From Endozoicomonas sp965199185 (GTDB lineage: Bacteria > Pseudomonadota > Gammaproteobacteria > Pseudomonadales > Endozoicomonadaceae), in the NCBI GenBank assembly GCA_965199185.1, contig CBDAQW010000041.1, forward strand, positions 10,239-74,238: a DNA stretch of 64,000 bases, given 5' to 3'. A program made the position numbers and the translations under genes. Below are positions 9,601-17,131 of this stretch, one piece after another (within the stretch, counting starts at the first letter, position 1; the number at the start of each line of letters is the position of its first letter). The notes beneath the pieces were generated by a model. It was not told the DNA's origin and searched no databases. It saw only the letters and a program-made list of their open reading frames with translations.

Positions 9601-10371
9601 TCAGTAACTCAGTAGAGAAGGGCGAACGACAGGGATTTGCTCATCCTCAGTAGAATTCAGAAGAATAAACAGTTCGCATTGCTGTCCGGGATAGAGTGAT
9701 GGCTTTGGCCACATGGAAACGGCAGAAACCTTCTGGCTGTGGCAGGACTGCTCATTAAAAATAACCGATTTATCGCCAGTATTTCTCACAGTGCCTATAA
9801 GAACAGTGAAGTGATGACCTTGTACTTGCTGACCTTGGGAAAAATCAAACAATAAACCCGCCTGCTGGCAGGGCTTAATTCTTGAGTGGTCCAGTTTGCT
9901 TAACTCATAGCCTTCAGGCACCTGACCTTTGACCAGTGTCGTTAACACTTCAGCAATCGTCTGTTGATACTCACCAGCTTCTTCAAAACGCTTGGCATGC
10001 TCACTGTTCCTGCCCAACTTCTGTTGCCACTGTTTGGAAAGTGAGAGCTGGATTTCTTTAGGCGGAATATCCAGTAAAGTCACCAGCAAGGAAAGCGCAT
10101 GGGCTTCGTTATCATGGGGTGTGATATAGACAACAAATGGCTCCTGTTGCTGCGATGATAGATAAATTACGCTGCCTTCTATACGAATATCGGCCTGATC
10201 AATGGTGCGAATCTGTGGCGAAGCAAAGGGCGTCACAATCCGGTTCAGATGTTGACGACTGAGAGTGACGGGTTGCTGTTGCCCTGGCGATATCTTCAGG
10301 TTAACCGGTGCGGTTGCACCCATAGCTACTGAACAATAAAGGACAAATAATGCAGCGATGGCTTTATTCAT
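9601..10371 (-). CDS. traK: TraK secretin-like core-complex protein
   Basis: Outer-membrane/periplasmic ring component (VirB9/secretin-like) that partners TraB and TraV. It has a signal peptide (MNKAIAALFVLYCSVAMGA), then VNLKISPGQQQPVTLSRQHLN and NRIVTPFASP, the typical TraK N-terminal repeat region, and VIYLSSQQQEPFVVYI. The C-terminal half is less conserved and contains three cysteines. About 256 residues is normal. Start ATG 10371 is chosen over an upstream GTG at 10383 because it directly begins the signal peptide. Confidence 0.85.
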   Translation of the reverse strand: MNKAIAALFVLYCSVAMGATAPVNLKISPGQQQPVTLSRQHLNRIVTPFASPQIRTIDQADIRIEGSVIYLSSQQQEPFVVYITPHDNEAHALSLLVTLLDIPPKEIQLSLSKQWQQKLGRNSEHAKRFEEAGEYQQTIAEVLTTLVKGQVPEGYELSKLDHSRIKPCQQAGLLFDFSQGQQVQGHHFTVLIGTVRNTGDKSVIFNEQSCHSQKVSAVSMWPKPSLYPGQQCELFILLNSTEDEQIPVVRPSLLSY

Positions 10372-10391
10372 AATGGATTCCACGCAGGAGG

Positions 10392-10946
10392 CTACTTCAG
10401 GTCAGAGTCAATCCGGATGGCCGCCAGAACCGGGCGGTAGTGAATCAGATTGAATTGGAAGTGAAAGGTTTTCTGGCCTGTTAACCGCTGATTGCCCGAT
10501 GACATCACCGCATTGCCAGTTACTCTCACTGCATGGGTTGCGTCGTCGACTTCAAGGCTGGCGGGATCAAAGTTCATACTGACCTTGTCTTCTCGAAGCT
10601 GTCTGAATTGCTGGTTCAAGGTGTCCTGTACCTGCTGGTAAAGGTTGGGTGACAGTAAGCTTTGCAGGCGTGATTCCACAAAATTCAAGTTCTGAGAATT
10701 AAGATTCCCTAATAGTTCTGCGACTGACAGCCCCCACCATTCGTAATAGGTTTTTGAGGTTTCTCCTGACTGAATGCTGATGTGGGAGTCCATAAACGGC
10801 ATGAGCAGTTCAATGGCAGGATTTCGATTCAGACAGTGGAACAGCAGAAACATATTACTCAGGCTGAGAACCAGCACAGTCAGCCGGTCCATGCGAGTTT
10901 TCTGCCGCCACTGTCTCAGACGTTCCAGATAGTCAGAAATGCTCAT
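10392..10946 (-). CDS. traE: TraE pilus assembly protein
   Basis: Inner-membrane protein of the F-type T4SS (VirB8-related), needed for pilus extension. The 184 residues have one N-terminal membrane helix (about 23-41) and a periplasmic domain with KTYYEWWGLSVAELLGNL and FQFNLIHYRPVLAAIRI, matching the TraE fold. It overlaps traL by four bases and precedes traK by 20 bases in the standard L-E-K-B-V order. Confidence 0.9.
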   Translation of the reverse strand: MSISDYLERLRQWRQKTRMDRLTVLVLSLSNMFLLFHCLNRNPAIELLMPFMDSHISIQSGETSKTYYEWWGLSVAELLGNLNSQNLNFVESRLQSLLSPNLYQQVQDTLNQQFRQLREDKVSMNFDPASLEVDDATHAVRVTGNAVMSSGNQRLTGQKTFHFQFNLIHYRPVLAAIRIDSDLK

Positions 10947-11224
10947 TTACGACAGGGATAAAAAACCCGCACATAAGGATTAGGCAGTGTTTTACTGCGA
11001 GAGAAATAGAACCCCAGCCAGTACAGCCTGTGGCTGAGATGACCATCGGGGTGGCGGTCACGAAACCGGCGATAGATCCGAATCATCAGCCAGCCCATGA
11101 ACATGCCGAGCAGCAACTGGTCAAACCAGATCCCCCAGATCAGGCCAACAGCCACGGGGTAGATTTCATCCAGTGACCAGAACAGGAACTGGATGGGGTC
11201 GTTGATGGTACGCGGGATATCCAT
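10943..11224 (-). CDS. traL: TraL pilus assembly protein
   Basis: A 93-residue inner-membrane protein of the VirB3-like family. It starts MDIPRTINDPIQFLFWSLDE, has a membrane segment near residues 22-48, and ends FYFSRSKTLPNPYVRVFYP, the typical TraL tail. It is the first gene of the L-E-K-B-V-A cluster. Its start codon is about 30 bases from the parDE operator on the other strand, so its promoter region is shared with, or blocked by, the toxin-antitoxin cassette. Confidence 0.9.
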   Translation of the reverse strand: MDIPRTINDPIQFLFWSLDEIYPVAVGLIWGIWFDQLLLGMFMGWLMIRIYRRFRDRHPDGHLSHRLYWLGFYFSRSKTLPNPYVRVFYPCRK

Positions 11225-11255
11225 GATGTAACCGTTCTGGTATTAGTCTATAGTA

Positions 11256-11274
11256 TGTAAGACATATTCTTACA
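11256..11274. promoter_or_regulatory. Inverted-repeat operator upstream of parDE
   Basis: TGTAAGA and TCTTACA form a perfect 7-base inverted repeat around CATAT, 12 bases before parD. ParD ribbon-helix-helix proteins autorepress from such sites. It also lies upstream of divergent traL, so ParD could affect tra expression; that part is inference. Confidence 0.65.
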
Positions 11275-11286
11275 AGGGGTTTTGTT

Positions 11287-11532
11287 ATGGCTCGAACACT
11301 CACCGTTAGCCTTGGAGATGAGCTGCAAACCTATGCACAAAGACTGGTCGATTCCGGGGCTTACTCTTCTGTTAGTGAAGTGATGCGAGATGCACTCAGA
11401 AACTTGAGAGAGCAGAAAGCGTCTTCAAGTCTTGAAAAGCTACAGCGTATGATCGATGAGGGTGACAACAGTGGCACACCTGTTGATCTTGAAGTTGAAC
11501 AGTTTCTTTCTCGAATGAAGAGTCGTGGTTAA
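11287..11532 (+). CDS. parD: ParD-type antitoxin
   Basis: An 81-residue ribbon-helix-helix antitoxin. MARTLTVSLGDELQTYA forms the strand and first helix, and YSSVSEVMRDALRNL matches the ParD/CopG signature. The acidic C-terminal half binds and neutralises ParE. RBS AAGGGGT lies directly upstream. The parE start follows two bases after the stop. The pair runs opposite to the surrounding tra genes, so it is an inserted cassette. Confidence 0.92.
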   Translation: MARTLTVSLGDELQTYAQRLVDSGAYSSVSEVMRDALRNLREQKASSSLEKLQRMIDEGDNSGTPVDLEVEQFLSRMKSRG

Positions 11533-11534
11533 CG

Positions 11535-11837
11535 ATGTCCCAAGCTAAGCAGTACCTTTTCAAGCCCTCGGCTGAGAAGGATTTGGAAGGTATTTATGAC
11601 TATACACTCAAAAAGTTTGGCGAAACCCAGGCAGATGTTTATATCCGAGACCTGTTTGATACTTTCGACCGGATTATGCACTCACCTTTGTTGGCAAGGC
11701 ATAGGAATGAGATCAGAGAAGGCTTGAGATCCTATTTGTTTAAATCGCACTGTATTTTCTTCAGAGAAGTTGAAAATGGTATTTTGATCGTTAGGGTATT
11801 GCATCAGTCGATGGATCATCAGTCTCACTCATTTTAG
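11535..11837 (+). CDS. parE: ParE-type toxin
   Basis: A 100-residue RelE/ParE-fold toxin; ParE family members poison DNA gyrase. The motifs FKPSAEKDLEGIYDYT near the N-terminus and GLRSYLFKSHCIFFREV followed by ILIVRVLHQSMD at the C-terminus are diagnostic. The 3' end overlaps the end of traN by nine bases on the opposite strand. It pairs with the adjacent ParD antitoxin. Confidence 0.92.
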   Translation: MSQAKQYLFKPSAEKDLEGIYDYTLKKFGETQADVYIRDLFDTFDRIMHSPLLARHRNEIREGLRSYLFKSHCIFFREVENGILIVRVLHQSMDHQSHSF

Positions 11838-14639
11838 AGACTGGTTGCGTAGCATCAGGGTCTGCTCACTCATATAATCATTCGTTGTTTCTGTTGTTAA
11901 TTCCTGATGTCTGGCCTTAAGTCGATCAAGGCTATCTTCCCGCTGTTGATCAATATCCAGCCGGGAACCTTTCCCCGTTAGCGCTTCCAGATTCAGCTGT
12001 TTGAGAGTGTCGGTATGGAGTTCTGGCAGCTTGTTTTGCAGTTTCAGCAGAGCCAGCCACTCGCCAAGATCAATTCGGTTCCAGTCTACAGCCTGTAAAC
12101 TATCTGCGGAGAGTCCTGAGCAGTCCGGTTCATTTGCTGCCCCCCATCCAATACTGAGCTGCTGCCTGATCTGCACCTGCAGGATACGGGACAGGGGTGA
12201 GTTAAAGCAGCAATAACTGTTGTATTCCATGTCGGTCAGTCCAAGCAGTTTGGATTTCCGGTAGCTGCCGACCTTGTGGCAGGTTTTCATTTCCCGTTTG
12301 GCGGCCAGTTCAAATTCGTCGCTTTCACATTTGTGGGTGATCTGAATCACCAGTTTGGTCATTGTGTAGGCGGTGTAGACCATAGTAACAGCGCTAATCG
12401 CTGAGGTGATGGCAGGGTTCATGATCAGGGCTTGCTGGCTGAGTTGACCGCCTTGTGCAGCCATGCCGTTGCCTGCGGTGCGAAAGAGTAGGTTTGTCGC
12501 ATTTTCTCCCAGTGTCTGATGTACGACTTCGGCCATCTTTCTGAACAGTTGCTGTTGCATAGAACCCAGTAGGGATTTCTGTGCTTCAGAGGTCAACTCT
12601 CCGGCAATGGGTTTGGCTGAGGCGGTCTGGACATGCACTTCAGCCGGTGTGGGCCATAGTTTCTCAGTGAGTTTATTCCAGCCGCTCTTCATATAAGAAG
12701 CCATGTCCGACCAGAGGTTTTTGGCAGGTTGACTGAGCTGGTTAATCCCTTTGGCCACTGACTCTCTGAATACCTGGTATCCGCCGGTCAGATGGTTTGG
12801 GTAGTTGCTTTGCAGATGGATAGCGGATTTATCGAACAGATAACCCATCAGTAACAGATTCATATAGCTGGCAAAGTTGACATCGGTGGGCAGATTACAG
12901 CAGTCCACCATATTGAAAATACCTTGTTTGCAAGTACAGGGTTTACCGCTGAATACCCGACAGTCGCCATGTTCTCCATGCTCTTCATTACACTGCACAT
13001 CATGGCTCAGATGTTTGGCGGCATGAAGCCCACTGACTGCACTGGCAAAGTCGCTGTTATCGGCTTCAGTGATATTTGTTTTGCACTCACCCAGCATGCA
13101 CTGCATGGGCTGGCCTTGGCATTCCATGCTTTCTTCAATGCCAATGCGGTTCAGGCTGGAAGAATAGCCACAGTCATAACGCTCCTGTCGTGTGTAGCAG
13201 GTGCCGTTTTTTACACCAAGGCACTCACTGTCGAGAAATTCGCAGTCAGGGTTATTGGCAAATTGCGAGCAGTGGTCTGTTGGTGAAGGCGTTGCTGCGG
13301 TTTTGTAGTAATCGCATTGGGCGATGATTCTGACGGACTTGCACAGATCCGATATTGCTGACGTAAGGGTTGGTTTTAAAGGAACCGATTGACCATGTAC
13401 CGATATATCCTCTTTTGCAAAATATTCAATACACTCATAACTGAGCTGACACATTCCGTCATGTTGCCAGCGTTGCATTTTCTGGAACTGTTCGTAGCCA
13501 GCTGCCGGACTCCATGAGTCTTTTTGTACCAGTGAATTCATGTCGTAGAGAAGTTGGACCAGGGCATACCCTTCACCTTCATCACCCACGGAGGTACGGA
13601 TTTTAAAAAGGTGTTCAGAACCCTTGTTAAAAGATGTCGTCTGAACAGGTACTGGCGATTGAAGATAAGCATTTCTGCCTAGCTCACAGTTATGGCCAGA
13701 CTCAGGAGGAAAATCACCGTTGCTTTGCCAGAGTTTCTGATTGTTCAACCAGATTTGCATCCGGTCATCCCAGCGTGCCTCATGAATCACTGCATGTTGA
13801 ATCGCTTCAGAGGTTAAGAAACGAATCACGATGGATTCTTCCCTGATACAACAGTCGCAATGGTAATAGTTATCCGCGTTCCTGTTTTTTCCGAGTCTTA
13901 TCTGGAGGCAGCCTTGAGTGTCTGTTCGGTTTCCACAGGGACTGACACCGGCCAGACCTGAAATGGATACCACTTCCAGCAGAGGGCTTACCTCGACATT
14001 TCGATGCAGTGTGACGGTTTTATCGGTCACCATAATCCTGGTGCATTCACGAATATCAGGGCTATGGACGTTGCGACCCGGCTTCAGAACCAGTGTCTTG
14101 TGATAGTCGCAGTCCTTGAAGTGCTTTCTAAACAGGGCGATGGTGGCACTCATTTCAGATGGTTCGTTGAGCGGCAACGATGCTTGTTTTGACCAGGTAG
14201 CAGGATGCTCAAGGGCTTTAATGCTTAGCTCCATGGCTCCCAGAATTCGGTGTTCATTGGCATCGGGGTAGTAGCGTTCCGGTGACTGGTTCAGAAGCCG
14301 CCAGGCTTCACCCGATGCTGAGTGTTCTGTCTCCAGACGTTTGGAGTGTTGCTCACCGTAGGTTTGCAGCCCATCAAAGTCGTTGTTCTGGTAGAAATGT
14401 TGGAGCTGGTCTCGGTGTTGGCTGTCAGAAGCGTTTTCCAGCATAAGGTTGGGAGTATCTGACACTGAAGATGCAGGGTCACGAGCAACAGCTTCAGTCT
14501 GGTCATTGATCTGTTGCATCCAGCTGGATTGCGTGTGGTTCCTGAAGATGCTGATGGCTTCCTGCGTAGTTTCGGCCAGAGCGCCATGAACCCACACCAC
14601 GGATAACACCATAGTTTGACGAAAAACGGTTGTTGTCAT
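11829..14639 (-). CDS. traN: TraN mating-pair stabilisation protein
   Basis: Large cysteine-rich outer-membrane adhesin that stabilises donor-recipient contacts in F-type conjugation. About 936 residues is close to the size of SXT TraN. The N-terminus is a signal peptide (VLSVVWVHGALAETT). Cysteine clusters include YYHCDCCIREES, CEFLDSECLGVKNGTCY and CKQGIFNMVDCCN; the last lies in the conserved TraN C-terminal domain. I chose 14639 because its ATGA overlaps the stop of the upstream fusion gene; 14660 is also open. The gene is followed tail to tail by parE. Confidence 0.87.
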   Translation of the reverse strand: MTTTVFRQTMVLSVVWVHGALAETTQEAISIFRNHTQSSWMQQINDQTEAVARDPASSVSDTPNLMLENASDSQHRDQLQHFYQNNDFDGLQTYGEQHSKRLETEHSASGEAWRLLNQSPERYYPDANEHRILGAMELSIKALEHPATWSKQASLPLNEPSEMSATIALFRKHFKDCDYHKTLVLKPGRNVHSPDIRECTRIMVTDKTVTLHRNVEVSPLLEVVSISGLAGVSPCGNRTDTQGCLQIRLGKNRNADNYYHCDCCIREESIVIRFLTSEAIQHAVIHEARWDDRMQIWLNNQKLWQSNGDFPPESGHNCELGRNAYLQSPVPVQTTSFNKGSEHLFKIRTSVGDEGEGYALVQLLYDMNSLVQKDSWSPAAGYEQFQKMQRWQHDGMCQLSYECIEYFAKEDISVHGQSVPLKPTLTSAISDLCKSVRIIAQCDYYKTAATPSPTDHCSQFANNPDCEFLDSECLGVKNGTCYTRQERYDCGYSSSLNRIGIEESMECQGQPMQCMLGECKTNITEADNSDFASAVSGLHAAKHLSHDVQCNEEHGEHGDCRVFSGKPCTCKQGIFNMVDCCNLPTDVNFASYMNLLLMGYLFDKSAIHLQSNYPNHLTGGYQVFRESVAKGINQLSQPAKNLWSDMASYMKSGWNKLTEKLWPTPAEVHVQTASAKPIAGELTSEAQKSLLGSMQQQLFRKMAEVVHQTLGENATNLLFRTAGNGMAAQGGQLSQQALIMNPAITSAISAVTMVYTAYTMTKLVIQITHKCESDEFELAAKREMKTCHKVGSYRKSKLLGLTDMEYNSYCCFNSPLSRILQVQIRQQLSIGWGAANEPDCSGLSADSLQAVDWNRIDLGEWLALLKLQNKLPELHTDTLKQLNLEALTGKGSRLDIDQQREDSLDRLKARHQELTTETTNDYMSEQTLMLRNQSLK

Positions 14640-16555
14640 TGGCTGAAAGTTTGGCAGCAATCCCGATATTGCCAGACCACATACATGGCGTCGTCTTTGC
14701 CCAGTGGGTGCCGGTGCATTCCCCAGATCGCCGCAGACTGTCCGATCCAGTGGGCTTTATGCTTTTCCGGTTCTGGCCAGAACATGCTCATCTTGTACTG
14801 GCTTTTAGGGAGCCAGGGCGTTATGCGGCTCTGGCAGAGTGCCTCCTGACCAATAGTTTTTCTGCCCAGTCCGATTCGGTGGATCTTGGCTAATGCCCGT
14901 GTTGCTAACAGACTGGTGTTATCCGCAAAGTGACCGTAGGTACTGGTGAAACCAGATAAGGGATACAAGTTACCCCAGCTTCCGGCGCACCAGTGCAGGC
15001 TGTCGATGGGGTGTCCGTTTAGAGCAGACAAACCATCTTCCGTGCAGGCGTTAATGGCTGCAGGATTACTGTAAGCGGCAATATCCGGTGTCAGCAGTGC
15101 TGCCAGCTCTGGATGGTTCCAGGAGGGATCAACCTCTGACATATTGATCAGATCAAAATCCAGCAGATCGCTGTTGCAGTTGCCCATGCCGGTAAACATA
15201 TTCAGCATTTCCAGCAGCGGCAGACTGTAAACATGGGCGTGCATATAAGTCAGCCCCTTGGGAATATGGGCTGACCCGAGGGTTCCCCAACGACGCTGGT
15301 CAACTATTGGCAAACGATGGCCGCCCATTGCCATTAAGCAGCCGGGACTTCGAGTAAGTTCAATCAATCGCTGTGGTCGCCAGAACCCGGTGATGATACC
15401 CGGTTGTATAATCCCGTTGTTGTCTTCGCAGGTGCAGAGCCCGGTTTTGCTGGTTGCGTGTTCTTTCGGTTCGTTTCCAGTGCCCAATGTGGCAAGTCCA
15501 ATGCGGATAGGAAACAGCTCCTTCCAGGGAATTGAGGTGATCAGTTTCTCCGACAGAATAGGGACGTTCTGGCACAGAGCTTTTGAAGGATTCTCTGCCT
15601 CTATTGCCATTACAGGCTGTGCGGTGATATCCATCATGGTTCGTGCCCATACCCACACATTTAGCCCAGACAAAAGTTGAACCTTGGCAGTAGTGATACG
15701 CCATTGATGGTGGTGTTCAGGCTTCAGGAGAACCGGCAGGGAAATAATCTGAAATCGACGAATGAATTCGTTTGGCATCAAATAGATGGGGTGCTGAAGC
15801 CAGTTGGAAGACAGATTTTGAATGCTTTCAAATGACCAGGATGTGACCATTAATACTGCATCAGGGTATTTTTCCAGCCATGTTATGACAGTCTGTCTTT
15901 GATGCTTGTCGTTTATATCGAGTGCAATTATCGGCCTTTGCCAATGGCTGTTCAGGTATAGTCGTTTGGTTACGGTCTCTCTGCTGGTTGGTAACTTGGA
16001 TGATACTGAGAAGATTTTTTGATGAAGCCGCTGTTCGGCTTTACCCTGAATTTCCGGCCATTGCTGCTGATGTATTCTCTGAAGCAGGGCTTCCAGTAAA
16101 TCTGATTCACTGATGGGGTAGGTGGTGCCGTAAGTCCCAATATTTCCCCGCTTACCAGACCTATATTGCCACAGTAACCAGTCGAAAGAAGTAACGCCAA
16201 AGGCCAGTAACTCAGTTCGACCATTGAGTTCCAGAGCCAGTGCAGGAACCTTATCAATCTGGTTCTCCTGAAAAGCAACTGGATTAATCTCAATCGCTGT
16301 CGCTGAATGACGGTTTAAATTTAATTGAGCCCATTGCTTAATCGCAGTTGCCAGTGTCTTTGACTCAGGTGAAACACCTCTGACAGTCAATGTTTCACCA
16401 CTTGAGCTGGCCATCAGCGAGTTCAACAGGGTTTGTCCCATGCTGGCTGATACATAAAGTCGGGCTTCAATCTTGGGCTCTGAGGCATTGCTGATATTTT
16501 GGCTACAGGACAAAATCACCAACACCCGCAGGAAGACATGCGCACTGGACGCCAT
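14636..16555 (-). CDS. TrbC-TraW-TraU triple fusion for pilus assembly
   Basis: One 639-residue reading frame joins three F-type proteins that are usually separate. Residues about 1-125 resemble TrbC (LYVSASMGQTLLNSLMA, LTVRGVSPES). Residues about 140-310 resemble TraW (GTYGTTYPISESDLLEALL and, later, PIYLMPNEFIRRFQIISLP). The C-terminal half is TraU (CTCEDNN, GFWRPQRLIELTRSPGC, many conserved Cys and Trp). A signal peptide is present only at the beginning, so the whole chain should be exported. TrbC-TraW fusions are known to me in SXT-like systems; addition of TraU looks unusual. It is coupled to traN by an ATGA overlap. Confidence 0.8.
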   Translation of the reverse strand: MASSAHVFLRVLVILSCSQNISNASEPKIEARLYVSASMGQTLLNSLMASSSGETLTVRGVSPESKTLATAIKQWAQLNLNRHSATAIEINPVAFQENQIDKVPALALELNGRTELLAFGVTSFDWLLWQYRSGKRGNIGTYGTTYPISESDLLEALLQRIHQQQWPEIQGKAEQRLHQKIFSVSSKLPTSRETVTKRLYLNSHWQRPIIALDINDKHQRQTVITWLEKYPDAVLMVTSWSFESIQNLSSNWLQHPIYLMPNEFIRRFQIISLPVLLKPEHHHQWRITTAKVQLLSGLNVWVWARTMMDITAQPVMAIEAENPSKALCQNVPILSEKLITSIPWKELFPIRIGLATLGTGNEPKEHATSKTGLCTCEDNNGIIQPGIITGFWRPQRLIELTRSPGCLMAMGGHRLPIVDQRRWGTLGSAHIPKGLTYMHAHVYSLPLLEMLNMFTGMGNCNSDLLDFDLINMSEVDPSWNHPELAALLTPDIAAYSNPAAINACTEDGLSALNGHPIDSLHWCAGSWGNLYPLSGFTSTYGHFADNTSLLATRALAKIHRIGLGRKTIGQEALCQSRITPWLPKSQYKMSMFWPEPEKHKAHWIGQSAAIWGMHRHPLGKDDAMYVVWQYRDCCQTFSQ

Positions 16556-16576
16556 GGAGAAATGAGTCGTTAAAAG

Positions 16577-16831
16577 TCAGTAGTGATAACGGAGATTGGC
16601 GATCAGGATGGCATCATCTTCAAACTTATAGACGATCCGGTGTTCATCATTAATACGCCTTGACCAGTAACCGGCTAAACCGTATTTCAAAGGTTCAGGC
16701 TTGCCTATACCTTCGTAAGGCGAACGCTTGATCTCCTTGATGAGGCTATTGATGCGTTTCAGGATTTTCTTGTCGGTTTTTTGCCAGTACTGGTAATCTT
16801 CCCATGATTGCTCTGAGAAAATCAGTTTCAT
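16577..16831 (-). CDS. yoeB: YoeB-family mRNA interferase toxin
   Basis: An 84-residue RelE-fold toxin that cleaves mRNA on the ribosome. Length and ends are those of YoeB: SEQSWEDYQYW near the N-terminus, RRINDEHRIVYKF in the middle, and the terminal RYHY holding the catalytic His-Tyr pair. The start overlaps the yefM stop by four bases. It lies 22 bases before traWU in the same direction, so the cassette sits inside the tra transcription unit. Confidence 0.95.
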   Translation of the reverse strand: MKLIFSEQSWEDYQYWQKTDKKILKRINSLIKEIKRSPYEGIGKPEPLKYGLAGYWSRRINDEHRIVYKFEDDAILIANLRYHY

Positions 16832-17079
16832 TCCCGCAACTCCCTTTCCTGTCCCTTGCCGCTTTCCAGCTCAGCAATAGATTCAAGTAAACGGCGAGCG
16901 TTTTTGGGGCTACGAAGCAGATAAGCCGTTTCCTGCAATGCCTGATAATCTTCCATCGACATCATAACGACCGGCTCTTCCCCTTTTCGGGTGATAATAA
17001 CAGGGGCGTGGTCAGAGCATACCTGTTCCATGGTTTTCGCCAGATTTTTTCTGGCGGCGGTGTAGCTGATCGTATCCAT
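16828..17079 (-). CDS. yefM: YefM-family antitoxin
   Basis: An 83-residue Phd/YefM antitoxin. MDTISYTAARKNLAKTMEQV is the DNA-binding N-terminus, and VIITRKGEEPVVMMSMEDY is the family signature. The C-terminal tail is the YoeB-binding segment. The start at 17079 has GGTGAAAT upstream; a longer in-frame start at 17178 would read through the operator and is unlikely. Confidence 0.95.
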   Translation of the reverse strand: MDTISYTAARKNLAKTMEQVCSDHAPVIITRKGEEPVVMMSMEDYQALQETAYLLRSPKNARRLLESIAELESGKGQERELRE

Positions 17080-17093
17080 AATTTCACCAAATG

Positions 17094-17116
17094 GTACATG
17101 TACAATATTATGTACA
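17094..17116. promoter_or_regulatory. yefM-yoeB operator with TGTACA motifs
   Basis: Two TGTACA hexamers at 17099-17104 and 17111-17116, the first embedded in the palindrome GTACATGTAC (17094-17103), lie 15 bases before yefM. The characterised E. coli yefM operator uses palindromes with a TGTACA core, so autoregulation by YefM-YoeB is well supported. Confidence 0.8.
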
Positions 17117-17131
17117 TTATGGTTCCAAATA

